The notes beneath the pieces are model-generated. The model saw only the letters and a program-made list of their open reading frames with translations. It ran no database searches and was not told where the DNA came from. Position numbers and translations under genes: made by a program. A stretch of DNA of 64,000 bases from Tigriopus japonicus (taxonomy: Eukaryota; Arthropoda; Copepoda; Harpacticoida; Harpacticidae): assembly GCA_010645155.1 (NCBI GenBank), contig CM021313.1, forward strand, positions 1,178,904-1,242,903, read 5' to 3'. This document shows positions 11,369 through 27,900 of this stretch, piece after piece; positions within the stretch are counted from its first letter, which is position 1; each line of letters begins with the position of its first letter.

Positions 11369-12776
11369 TAGGGACAGGAAGTTCAGACGAACAAAACTGT
11401 CAAATTAAACGAAAAAAGACGAATAGAATTGCCTGATTAGACGAAAAAAGAGAAATAAAAGTTACGAAAAAATACTTGTAAGACGTCAAAAATCGAATCA
11501 ATTTCTCAAAAAGGCGAATAAAACTGGCCGATAAGAAAGAAGAAAAATTAAATGCCCGTACAGACGAAAAAAGACGTTTAAAACTGCTNNNNNNNNNNNN
11601 NNNNNNNNNNNNNNNNNNNNNNNNNNNNNNNNNNNNNNNNNNNNNNNNNNNNNNNNNNNNNNNNNNNNNNNNNNNNNNNNNNNNNNNNNNNNNNNNNNNN
11701 NNNNNNNNNNNNNNNNNNNNNNNNNNNNNNNNNNNNNNNNNNNNNNNNNNNNNNNNNNNNNNNNNNNNNNNNNNNNNNNNNNNNNNNNNNNNNNNNNNNN
11801 NNNNNNNNNNNNNNNNNNNNNNNNNNNNNNNNNNNNNNNNNNNNNNNNNNNNNNNNNNNNNNNNNNNNNNNNNNNNNNNNNNNNNNNNNNNNNNNNNNNN
11901 NNNNNNNNNNNNNNNNNNNNNNNNNNNNNNNNNNNNNNNNNNNNNNNNNNNNNNNNNNNNNNNNNNNNNNNNNNNNNNNNNNNNNNNNNNNNNNNNNNNN
12001 NNNNNNNNNNNNNNNNNNNNNNNNNNNNNNNNNNNNNNNNNNNNNNNNNNNNNNNNNNNNNNNNNNNNNNNNNNNNNNNNNNNNNNNNNNNNNNNNNNNN
12101 NNNNNNNNNNNNNNNNNNNNNNNNNNNNNNNNNNNNNNNNNNNNNNNNNNNNNNNNNNNNNNNNNNNNNNNNNNNNNNNNNNNNNNNNNNNNNNNNNNNN
12201 NNNNNNNNNNNNNNNNNNNNNNNNNNNNAGTCAGTCGAAGAGACAACCTCAAACCTTAAGCGTATATTGCGTATTATTTCATTGGTAAGCAGTTTTAGAT
12301 TGAAATATTTAGCCAGCTATTGTGACACCATATAGAGCAGGGGGTAAATCCGCACAGACCTACAGTATACTTAAAATCAGATTTGCAGAACCAATAATTG
12401 TTCTGATGGCCAGAAAGCTTTTTCAACCCAAATCCAATTTTTTTTCTGTGTCTGTCGAGCAACTCAACGAGTACAAGTTAATTTAAAAGTGTGGATTGTA
12501 TTTTGTTTGCGCAAAACCGCATCTGACTATCAAATTATTACATTGGCTTGCAATTAGTGGGGTTGAACTTTCTTCGAAGTTTTTATTTGCTTGGAAAACT
12601 AAAAAAACGCTTAAAGAGCTTGAAATCCAAGAAAATCAAAATTTTTGGCCAATTAGACGAGAAAAGACGAATAAAATTCAAATTAGACCAAAAAAAATCG
12701 CGACGAATAAAGGTCAAAAAGACGAAAAAAGATGAAAAAGACGAATAAGTTTATTTGTCTAAAGTTCCTGTCCCTA
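11369..12776. mobile_element. hAT-type DNA transposon, interrupted by the assembly gap
   Basis: The left end starts TAGGGACAGGAA and the right end is its exact inverse complement. The match continues with a few mismatches to about 27 bp. The octamer CTCATTAG stands immediately outside both ends (11361-11368 and 12777-12784), an exact 8-bp target duplication. An 8-bp duplication with TAGGG termini is the hAT signature. Subterminal DNA on both sides is full of GACGAAAA and GACGAATA motifs, which could be transposase-binding repeats. The readable part has no recognisable transposase. Whether one existed depends on what lies in the 640-N gap, and the overall size suggests a non-autonomous copy. 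Confidence 0.85.
11589..12228. other. Assembly gap (640 N)
   Basis: A run of undetermined bases. Any open frame across it is an artefact. It lies entirely within the hAT element, so a repeat collapse is a likely cause. Confidence 0.99.
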
Positions 12777-12784
12777 CTCATTAG

Positions 12785-13960
12785 GTTCAACTTCTATCAC
12801 ATTATGCTCCTAAAAATTTTGCTGTTTGCTAAAAAAATCCAAAAATCTCTGAGGCATCGTAAATCAAACGGAACGAACGGAATGAACCAAGGCAGTCTCA
12901 AGTCTGATTATTACGACTCTCGAAAAACATTAGGCGCATTCAGTTGGCCTCATCCCAACGGACTTACCGGGATATACCCACAATCACCTTTATGTAACGT
13001 TTCCTTTCATTAACAATACATATTTTAGGTTCCAGAAAATATGTCACTAAACTCGCGATTTCTCAATCTCTGAAATGGAATCATTGAAAATTACAAATTT
13101 CCTTAAATCGTGACCATTTATGTAGTGAAAACTTGTTTTTTTTTTTTTAATTTTCCCTTAAATCGACAATCAACAGCATAGTCTTTTCGTCAAGGGAGTC
13201 GAACTCTCAAACACTTAATGTTTAGTCTTTTTATTTTTGTGCCGTAGTGCCAAGAACTTGTAATTCCTTTGAGAAAGTTGTCCCAAAAAATAATCCAAAT
13301 ATTCTTATTGTTATTCTTACTGTCAGATTTGGCCTAATCTGTCTACATTTGAGAAGAAGCATGGAGAGGTGATGTATTTTGTAGACGAATTGATTTATTC
13401 GAATCAAAGACATCAATCAGGTTTCTTCAGGCATTCATATGCCTTCATCAACCTTTGAAGTAGGTGCCAAATACCATCAAATACAAGTGGTTTACTCATA
13501 ACTACGCTTCAATTTTTACTGCCACGGAAATTTGTCAAGAAATTGAATAAAAAGTAACATAATTTTGCTGAAAATAACAATGAACTTTATATGTGATATA
13601 CAAGGAAATAAGAAAAATGTTTCAGAAGAATTTCGAGACATTTGAATCAGGAAAACTTCAAAAGATTCATAAATTTAAAATCCATAAAAAAGAAAAAAAA
13701 TCCTGTTTAGCTTCCGATGGGGAGAAAAGGAAAGTAAATTAGAAGTTGCGTTTGTCAAAGTTATTTAGTTGCGTCAACGGAACTCTGGCTTTCAAAGAGC
13801 GAGTCTCAAGTCTACTAGAGCAAAGTGACCCTTGACTAGTGCTAGAGACTAAAACAAGTAGTCTCTAAAGTCTACTAACCTTTTTCATTGTTTTGAAAAA
13901 GCAAAAGGGTGAAAGAGATGTAAGAATTGTAATTGACATGCAATTGACATGTAATTAAAA
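12785..13960. other. AT-rich DNA, no supported gene
   Basis: A long T run sits near 13137-13148. The stretch 13800-13880 contains repeated CTACTA and AGAGACTA words. No gene is supported. Confidence 0.5.
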
Positions 13961-14451
13961 TTGAAGTCAATTACATTTTTGGAAAATGTAATTGTGATTG
14001 TAATTAATTATACTTTTGATAAAGTATTTGTAATTGTATTTTTTTTTATTGGTTGCGGATTTTCTACTACCACTACAAGGAATGCGATTCCCTGTAATCA
14101 AGGATTTCTCCCGACAGCTTCAATCCAATCCCCAACAGGATTCAAACCTATGCCGTCTGGGGAAGCACTTACATTCGGCTCTTGTAAGAATGCATTTGTA
14201 CGCGTGGCCACTCTGGCTTCCTTAAAGGATTTCTCCTGACAGCTTCAATCCGACCTCCAACAGGATTCAAACCTACGCCGTCTGGGGAAGCACTTACACT
14301 CGGCTAGCTCTTTTAAGAACGGGCTAGTACGCGTGGCCACTCTGGCTTCCTTAAAACTTAAACACTTTTTAAAACTTTAGTTAATTTCATTTTTTGATAA
14401 AGTAATTGTAATTGTAATAAATTACATTTTCAAGTAATTGACCCAACTCTG
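13961..14451. mobile_element. Possible decayed hAT-like MITE
   Basis: The right end reads AAATTACATTTTCAAGTAATTG then ACCCAACTCTG when cut into pieces, i.e. the inverse of a CAGAGTTGGGTCAATTAC terminus, a style common in hAT MITEs. An inverted counterpart, GTCAATTAC followed by GAAAATGTAATT, lies at about 13965-13992. The phrase TTGATAAAGTA also recurs near 14017 and 14395. The expected CAGAGTTGGG tip is missing on the left. The octamer CTACTAAC follows the right end (14452-14459) and also occurs at 13872-13879, which may be chance in a region rich in CTACTA. Confidence 0.4.
14101..14355. repeat. Two-copy tandem duplication, about 125 bp
   Basis: The unit starting AGGATTTCTC at 14101 repeats at 14226. 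Both copies contain CAGGATTCAAACCTA, GCCGTCTGGGGAAGC, and end CACTCTGGCTTCCTTAAA. The second copy is a few bases longer and has diverged by a handful of substitutions. The GGATTCAAACC word resembles an antisense tRNA T-arm, but no cloverleaf can be drawn. The duplication sits inside the possible MITE. Confidence 0.9.
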
Positions 14452-14459
14452 CTACTAAC

Positions 14460-15048
14460 TACTACGTGACTAACGTCTTGGAACATCGGGGGGTTTTCAG
14501 AAATTGGATTGTTTTTCATGATTGTTTTTAACATAAATTTCCTGAGGGAAAGAAACGGTTTTGCGACTAAAAATTATTTTGCTCAAATTCACAGTTCCAA
14601 GTTCCAGGGGTGAATTTTCACATTTTTGTCTTTGAATTCTTTTCATCTTAAATGCGGCGATAAATATTTCAAGTTTTACGATATTTTCATCATTTGGTTT
14701 CAAATGTTTCATGAATGAGCTCATTATCACTACTAGAGGAATTGGCTTTAACAAGATTTGGCTTCCTTAATTTCGCGTTCACCGTGTTAGAAGTCACCCT
14801 GTTAATCCCGCGTTTGAATCGAGTTACTCGGAAATTTCCCGCCATTCCTTCGATCTAGTTAAAGCTTTAGATCTAGTTAGCAGTTGTCAGACAAGAGCGT
14901 CTTCGGCCATTTGAATTTCTGTCCTCGCAAATCGACTCGTAGTTCATTGAAGGATCCAGCCAAACCCATCGCGTTTGACGCCCCCAAGGACATTCTGAAG
15001 CTCCATCTCTTTCACATTCCCGGTGAATTGCCTTCTTTCCACGACGGA
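14460..15048. other. Upstream region / 5' UTR of the HMG-box gene
   Basis: No gene is supported. A short duplication of GATCTAGTTA words lies at about 14850-14880. The HMG frame is open upstream only to a TAG at 14878. The part nearest the gene is probably promoter and 5' UTR, but no TATA box or initiator stands out. Confidence 0.4.
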
Positions 15049-15606
15049 ATGCCGCGCGTTTCATCCAAGACCAAAGATCCGCACGCGCCCAAACGCGGCT
15101 TATCGGCTTTCATGTTGTACTCCGGCGAGGTGCGGCCCAAGATTCGGGCCAGTAATCCCGACATGCCCATCACAGAAGTAGCCAAAGTCATTGGAGCCCG
15201 ATGGGCCGAAGTCTCCGACGAGGAAAAGGCCAAATTCCAAGCTCTGGCGGCCAAGGAAAAGCGCCGCTATGAGACCGCCATGGAAACGTACGAGCCTCCG
15301 ACGGGTTCGGGTGGTTCAGATGCGGATGAGAATTCGAATCGTGGGGCGGGATTAAAGAAACGGATGAAAGCTTCGGCCGATCCCAATCGGGTTAAGAAGC
15401 CCACCTCGGCCTATTTCTATTTTATGGCAGCCGTACGACCGACATTGAAGGAAAAACACCCCGACAAGAAATTGGGCGAGATGGCCAAGATTATGGGTGA
15501 GATGTGGGCCAAGTACACGGACGAGGAGAAACAGCCCTATGTGAAGAAGGCCTTGAAAGATAAGGCTCGCTACGAGGAAGAGAAGCAAGCTCAGGCCGCG
15601 GAGTAA
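15049..15606 (+). CDS. HMGB-like protein with two HMG boxes, intronless
   Basis: This is a DNA-bending architectural chromatin protein of 185 residues. Box 1 is about residues 10-82 (DPHAPKRGLSAFMLYSGEVR through RYETAMETY). Box 2 is about 111-179 (DPNRVKKPTSAYFYFMAAVR through DKARYEEEKQ). Both keep the P-K-x-x-x-SA-[FY] start and the conserved W in the third helix region (RWAEVSDEE, MWAKYTDEE). A basic and polar linker joins them. I start it at the ATG at 15049: the same frame is open back to 14878, but no earlier ATG exists in it. The acidic C-terminal tail of classical animal HMGB1/2 is absent; the protein ends AQAAE. The gene has no intron, and its coding DNA is clearly more GC-rich than the flanks. 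Together these suggest high expression or origin as a retrocopy. The exact orthologue cannot be named. Confidence 0.88.
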   Translation: MPRVSSKTKDPHAPKRGLSAFMLYSGEVRPKIRASNPDMPITEVAKVIGARWAEVSDEEKAKFQALAAKEKRRYETAMETYEPPTGSGGSDADENSNRGAGLKKRMKASADPNRVKKPTSAYFYFMAAVRPTLKEKHPDKKLGEMAKIMGEMWAKYTDEEKQPYVKKALKDKARYEEEKQAQAAE

Positions 15607-16962
15607 GATCTCCATCATGGAGGAGGTTCAACTGATTCAATGATGATCAATTTCCATAATGGTAACCTCTGATGGCATTGACTTATCTTACTTGAGACTT
15701 GTACAAAATTTCAAATTGTAATTTCGTTCGAATATAGTTGTACGTCATACTTTTCAAAGAACTTGTTTCAAGAGCGCCATGCAACGCGGAAGTCTTGGGT
15801 TAAAGTTTGCACAACCTCGATCACAAGAGTCGACGCTGTGGTCAAGGAAGTTTCCTTGGCTTTATAGTTAGTATAAGATGATACAGTAACTTAATCGAAA
15901 TCGTCGGTTTGTGAATTGCTAGCTCCAGAGTTGTACGATACGTCTAGCACGAGTGTTCAGAGGAAGAAAAATTTGGAGTTCTTGGACAGTTTAATAGTAA
16001 TGCGATCAAACTAATGGTGTAGCCGAGTATTACTTAGAGTTTGCGTATCTATGTTCTCTGGAAGTCATTCTGTGCCTAACGGTTTGACCCAAGAATTTAA
16101 ACAAGGGCCAAAATGACAAAACTTGAGCAAAAAAAAAAATGTATCGCATCAGCACACTTTAATGCTCGAACTAACTCGGGAGAATAGATTACTGAATCGA
16201 GACCTTGAACAAATAAATAGTTTCTACTTCCTTCTCTATACTTTGGCAAGTTTTGTCTCGTTGAAATTCGGGTTTGGTCTTGACCAGATTTGCAATATAA
16301 GAAAGATTTCGTTCAAAACCTAAAAGTCGTCACAAGATAGAGGCAAAACAGGATTAGAGGGGTCTCTTGGAAAAGGTCACGACGATTGATCATGCATATA
16401 TTAATTCCTATGGCTTCACTGCAACACCCAAAATTCAAAATTGGTAACACAGATGACATGGATTGCTACTTGTTTGCATAGTTTGAAGCTCATCTTGGCT
16501 AACGATACTTGTGTAAATGGTGAGTTGTTCACGAGAGGGCATCCAAGCCAGTGCGTTGAATAGTACAGTATGAAAGCCATCTAGGTGACATAACTCCCGG
16601 GTTTGCTTAATGGTGATGGACTGAAAGCTAGTAGAGTTTTAGGTAGACCTTTGAGCCAACCGAGATTACTTAATTACCGTGAAGAACAAAGATTGGAACA
16701 TTAAAAGGGTATGTCTTGTCTAAAAGACCAAATTTTAAATTTCAAAAGAATGTGTAGCAAATTATCCAATGTTTATTTTTAATCGGTCGTTGTCGGATTC
16801 TTAAAGGTTTTATTTCGGTAGAAAAATGTGATTGGATGCTCCCTTGTTTCATCACTAGAAACAGATTTTGTTAAAACATCCAAATTCAGAGTTCATGCCT
16901 GCAAGATGCTAAATAGTAAATATAATACCCTTAGTATTTAATCCTAAGCTGAAATAGGTAAC
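15607..16962. other. Intergenic between HMG-box gene and Pitx A, no supported gene
   Basis: AT-rich DNA with short frames only. No canonical AATAAA follows the HMG gene closely. The right part is downstream of Pitx A on the minus strand. Confidence 0.5.
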
Positions 16963-16968
16963 TTTATT
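16963..16968 (-). other. Candidate polyadenylation signal for Pitx A
   Basis: AATAAA on the minus strand, about 195 bp past the Pitx A stop. Two more lie further on (16809-16814 and 16772-16777), so 3' ends may be multiple. Confidence 0.45.
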
Positions 16969-17163
16969 TTCATCAAAACAGAACATGGTAGTTGGAAGGA
17001 TAAAAATTACTAGTGTGTTAATACCGTAGTTACAAAGAGATCGGAATAACTTCATAAACAGCCATCGCCACGATACGATGGTCAAGCTAATGGGGAATAC
17101 TCTTAATACAACATCTCTCCTTCATAATTATGTCTATAACATAACATTGTTCTTGACGTGCAC

Positions 17164-21985
<4,822 letters not shown>

Positions 21986-24900
21986 GGTGAACGGATCCTC
22001 GTTCACCTTTGGAGTGGAGTTTCACACCCTCGTAATGGGGGTGAATAGGATTGGGGATTTTTCTTGGAGCACGGTACAAATGTCTGAATTAGCACTTTGT
22101 CGACGAAACTGTTGAGAAGGATATTTGAAAACGATCTGTTGTGACTGCAGCTCTTCAAGTCGGGTCCCTATCTCTGAGAGCAAACAAGAACTTGGAAAAT
22201 TGGCGCCGAAAATTACAACACTCGACGACACAAATCTTGGGGGAAAACTCAAATACAGATGCTCCTAGCCATGAAGGTGATGATGAAAATGATGAAGTTG
22301 AACCCGGGCTAGACGTTGATGCTCCGGAATCCCTAATTTTGAGGCTCTTCAAAGGCAAAGATCACTGCAATACATGATCACTTCATTGAAGAAATGGTTC
22401 TGATATCGCTCCAAGTCTGGACCAACTCGCCCGCTACAAGACTATGATGGCATGTCTCTCTGCGAAATCCTTGCTAGTCTTGTAGGAGCCAACACTACGC
22501 GAACAATGCCTCACAGCTTTTGGCCTGAGGACCCTGACCACTGTGGATGTTGGTGTTGGTGGTGGATACACTAGCGGGGCTTCCTAGTCAGCGTGAAACG
22601 GACTCCTCTGTCCTCTCGTCGAGTCTATGAATTGGGCGGCTGCTTACCAGCACTCTAAGAACGAAGCGTCTGCTGTGCTTTCCAAAATTTTCCGCCAGCG
22701 TCGCCATTGCAAGCTCCTCCCCAAACGGCGTCGCTCCGCCGACTCTCGCGTGCTAACTCTCTCCTCTTTTAGCTTCATTCAAACCCGGTTTCTTATACTT
22801 GGCTTGACGTCAGGTTCCGGGAACCTATCTTGTGATTTTGAAAAGTCCTGGGATGCCTCTTTATGCGAGTGTAATCAAACATTTTGACCCGATGTGTTTG
22901 GCTCAGAAATTGCATTGGACGGAGTAGAACGGGAAACAGAATCTTATAGAGAGGATAGAATTCCCCCTTTAAGGATATCAACCGCCGTGGTGCATTTGCT
23001 CTCGGACGATGGGTGAATGTGTGGCAAGTTAAAGCTCACTCAGCTACGCTAATGACCCATTTGAATACAAATTGTCGTCCCACTCTGCACCTGTTTGGTT
23101 CCCGTCTCTAGTGTGGAAAAAAATTCAAAACTAGTACGAGCATATTCATAAAAAAAGGGAGAGCGAGGGGAAGAAAAGAAAGAGGAAGAAGAAGGAGTCG
23201 TCACAATTTTTCACGCATATGTTCGTTGAGGCATATGTTGATGGCTGATAGGGTGGGTGACATTGATGATGAGTTTGGGTACGGGACAAACGGCTACAAA
23301 CGCTCATAAAAAGGACATCGAGAGCTCATCAAGATGCTTTCGTGGTTTAGTTCAAATTTTGATTATGAATTGGGTGGGCTGGATCGGAACAATCAGCGGA
23401 ATCTTGGTAGTAAATTGATCAACAATCAAGACATTTGAAGAGACACTGGGATATTTCGATACATCGTACTCCATGTAACCAGAACGAATTGCAGTATGTT
23501 CCATGGGACAGGCTCGTATCATAAAATGTGGTTCTGGTGTCAAAAGTCCATAGAAAATCATGGAAACGTGAAATCTAGACATCTGGATACTCTCACACTC
23601 TAAAATGCTTCCAAGAAAGACGGATGAAAAGAACTATTTTTTCAACAAAAAAAAACCTTTTTAGCATCGTTTTTTTATCGTTTCAAACAATCAACTATAA
23701 CGTCACACCAATTGAAGTTAAAAGGTATAAAACACCTACGTAGACTATAATTTCAAACTGAAATCACAAATGGGATTGTATTTTGCACCTTATATTGCAA
23801 AAAAAAATATTTGACAAATGAACATCGAAAGGCATCAGAGTATACCATTTTGGGCACACGCGAGCTTGAAGTTAATATCCGACATCTGGACCCGAAAAGA
23901 CGCCCCCTTTTGTGCTCTCAATAGAACTTGGTGTCGACAGACACGCCCCTTTCATTAGTCTAAAAGGACAAAAAGTGTCATAGTGGATATTTGACACGTC
24001 ATGCGTCTTGTTATTTTGATTTTGTAAATTACTCATTCCATTCAAAGATGAAAAAATAGGTGTTACAGTAAAACTGGAAATTTGCTTTGGACATTTGTAT
24101 TTCTTGAGCTTGTTGAACTCTGAAAGAACTTGAATCTAGAGATCCATCCCCATAATCTTGGGCTGAGGCCATTTGGATTGCGCAGAGGGTCGAAAAGGGG
24201 AGGCAGGAACTCATTTGAATATGCAATCACCTCGTAATCGCTACGCTACGATTAAACCAAAACTATTTATGAGGTTACTTCTCCCTTTCTTGTCGTTTAA
24301 AAGAATAACAAAACATTATGGATTTCACAATTGTTCCTCGAACCCTCCCCACCATATGGTACACCTAACTCGTTTATGAAGTAAGATTGAGTTTTAAGAG
24401 CTACTTTGAATAATGAGACCAAACCAATAATGAGCCAAATGTACCAAGTATCAAAATTTTGAGAGCCGAGTTCTAGTTTGCGTGTGAGTCAAGCAACTTT
24501 GTAACTGGAGCAAACCTTTCCAATAAATAGATGCCTGTTAGCACGTGACCATTCACTTTGACTTTAGCGGGCGAATATTCTGATGGACTCGTTTCACGGC
24601 TTGCCAAATGTAGAAACCTCCCTCTGCGAACCCAGCGGGGACACCTCCAAAAACCTACTTGCACGTGTTGTAATATTGAATATTACACCCGCAAAAGAGA
24701 CCAAGAAACATCACTTTAGAACATATACACGTGCACATTGAGATTGGCAAGGTACATTCAAGCATTGTTCATGCCGTGGCCATCCTTAGTAATATCGTTA
24801 AATCTGTTAAACCGTGTGTTTCAGGCCCAGGATTCATAGTGAATGCTTCTCTTCGTGTAGAACTCCATCATGGTTTGGTAAGTAATTGATTGATTTCTAG

Positions 24901-27900
24901 GTCGTTTTCCATCGCAGCCTTGTGTTCATTCAGTTGACGGAAAAATATCACTTTTCCATAAGAAAACCCATGTTTGGGCCTTAGAACCCAAAGAAACTTC
25001 GTCACGAGTCCCATTGAGGTGATCCCAAGGTATCAAGAAGCTATCAGACTGGGCTCAGTGAAGTTCAAGCCAGAAAATTGAGAGAAAAGTCTCTGCAAAG
25101 CACTCGCAATCGCCACTTTGGGGTCGAGACGAGGAAATCTGTTCTTTCCCTCTCTTTCTCTTGCTCCTGCACAATTTCTCAGGGTTGAATGCAAAGAGAA
25201 ACAGGATGAATTTTATTCGTAGTTCACACATAAGACTGCGTTGATTGGGTAGAGTGTACGTTTTAAATTAAATTTCCCACCCGGACCTCCGTTGATTCCC
25301 AACACGTGGCGGTTGAAATTTGAAGTGTTGTCTTTTCCAAATCAAAATATTTTGTGGCATTCAAACGCGAGACTTTCGCCAAACAAAAAGTGAATTGGAA
25401 CTCGAGAGAACTCCTGAATAAATGATTCGGGGGCCCCATGGAATATCTTTCGGAATCAGACAGATCAATAAATAGACCGATCTCTCGGTGACTTTGCTCA
25501 TATATTTGGTCTCGGTGTCATCATGATGGCATAAAATTGTTCCAAAACCATTACAATGGTAATCCTTGTTCAAACAACCACCCGATACAGGACAGATGAC
25601 TTTTTTTATCTTTCCAACCATTAGGTTTAACCCTCCATACAATAGGATGTCATCATTCTCTTTGCGTGATTTAAGCCGCAGGGCAAATACGTAGCACTGG
25701 CTCGCTTATAATAGCATCACTATCGAAGTGGTTGTGGTTGCGCTAGTTGGTTGTGTTGATGAGGCTCGTGATATGAATGGTATGGTGGTGTATTTGGTGC
25801 GAAATGCCCTCACCAATGAGACACCCTCCCAATGTGAACGTGGATCACGACCACATTACCATAATAATTGGTGACAAAATATTGGGCCGAGCTACAGAGG
25901 CTCTCCCAACAAAACATAACATCTTCTCCAGAAATGGTGAACCCATAATCTTATTTTGAACAAGTTATGATCAATGTGGAACATGTAGCTTTTTCCTCAT
26001 TTCCTCATCCGCAATGTCTCATCAAGATTAACGAGCAGAAAAGAGGCACGACGACAGCTTTTTTAAGCATGATTGAACCATTAACCCTTGTGTGATTGAA
26101 GTTTAAACGTAATAAAGGCGCGTACTCATTATTTCATTGATATAAGATATTTGATCTTTGGTTTAATTTGCGGTGATCACCTTCATCTTAGAATTTTCTT
26201 TACAAAGAGTAAAAGGTTTTAAACAGTTCCAAAGTTTGTCTCAATAAAAATTCGAACTGAGTTTATGTTGAGCCGTTTTTGAAGTGTTTTATTTTCAATT
26301 GACTTTGCTTTTTTGCCGGAAATATTTGTTACATAAGAAAGAAAGAATTGTAAAATATTCAACCTATTTTCCAAATTCTTTTTGAACTGAACTGATGAAG
26401 TGATGCCAAAATTAGTAGATCACTAATCCATCCGAATTTGCTTATTTTGCTTTCAACTTTTCGTTAGCAATTGATCATTTTAAAGGGTTCTCCATCTCTT
26501 GACTCATGCTTTGTCACATACGTATTGTATTAAATTATGTTAATCTCAATCTACAATCGAATATGATCAGATTGGACAAACTCAGAAATAAACAAGTTCC
26601 ACAATTTTTTTTTGGGGGGGGGCTTCTTTAAAAGGGTGATAGGGTCACAGGTTTGAATCTTACTTAGGTGGCAAAACCATCATCTCTTTTATGTATATTT
26701 TGCCTTGTATCGGATAGCTTCTGTGAATTTGAGAATATTTCAGGTGGAGGATCGAACCTGGGACTTTTATTCGGACGTTTAGGTAAGCTATTGTTTCCTG
26801 ATACCACGACGTAGTGTTGCGAGATTTACTCTTCAAACTACTCGTATTTAATGAATTGCTTCTTCCTTTGCTCTTGCTGAACACATGTTTCAAGTATTCT
26901 GCGCAATACTAAGAGCGAATTTTGTCAAAAAGTACCAGTACACAAAGTCACCTAAACATCCGCAATTGTCTAGTTCAAATACAAGTTTGAAACTGAGCTC
27001 TCCGTTCACATCCTGACATTGGTGGAGAATGTGGTATTTCATCAGCATACAAGTTGAAATTTAGAAATTACCTTTTTGAGAGGTCTCGTACGATGAAATT
27101 GATCGAGTGCCAATTTTAGCGTTTATCACCCGGAGAATCTAATGTCATGCTTCAGTGAAGTTTTGAGAGTAAAATATCGTCAACACCCAGTATCGTGATA
27201 TGATGACACGAGGAATGATTCCTTGGGGAATTGCAATGATGAAAGGTGGAAGATGGAGTCAAATGAAACATCACAACTCAGCAGACACGATCTCAAACTC
27301 GGTAGAGAAGAGTTTCAAGTTGTAAGGAGTAAGCAAACAAGACGAGTTAAGCTCACTTATGAATGGAGTTATATCCTAACAAATCCGCGATGTGTCCAAG
27401 AGAGCTTAGCCGGATTTTGAGGTTCGAAACAAAGTTATTTCTCCAGAGATATCCTTTGTTAATTCGCGTTTGTCTTTCAATAGCCTTACCTCTAATCTCT
27501 TGACAATTGACACAAGAGCCATAAATTGGTGTGACGCCAAGAAGTCAGGGATTTGGGCCAATCAACGAGCCTGCTTGGCCCCAGAAAATATGCAAACAAA
27601 AATCATGTACGAATCAAGTAGAATGTATCAGGCCAACAAGGAAATTTAGGCTTCAGGGATCGCTAAATCTATTGGTTCGGAATTATTTGCTGTAATTGGT
27701 ACTGAATTGAAGGTCATGAATTTTGCAAGTGTTCGCGTGGACTGTTAAGCAAATCAAATTGCAAGCAAAATGATTTTGTTACACTCCTTACACTCATTAC
27801 AATGAACATCAGAGACCATTGATTGTTTATTTGTGCCGAGTTCGTTGAAATCTTAGCCAGTGATTGGGTCATAAACCTAATGCAAACACTTACACTCTCA

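Noticed and set aside
11155..11436. 93-codon frame with repeated LFICIFSQFF phrases
   Set aside because: It is the 44-bp tandem array translated; repetition is at DNA level and crosses frames as the unit length varies.
11578..12252. 224-codon minus-strand open frame
   Set aside because: It consists almost wholly of undetermined bases; the frame is an artefact of the gap.
21986..22006. Seven-codon upstream extension of Pitx A starting with GTG
   Set aside because: The following ATG has an ideal context and matches the start of copy B exactly.
26640..26790. tRNA-like words (GGTTTGAATC; antisense GATCGAACCTGGGA)
   Set aside because: They resemble T-arm boxes on opposite strands, but no acceptor or anticodon stem can be paired; at best a worn SINE.
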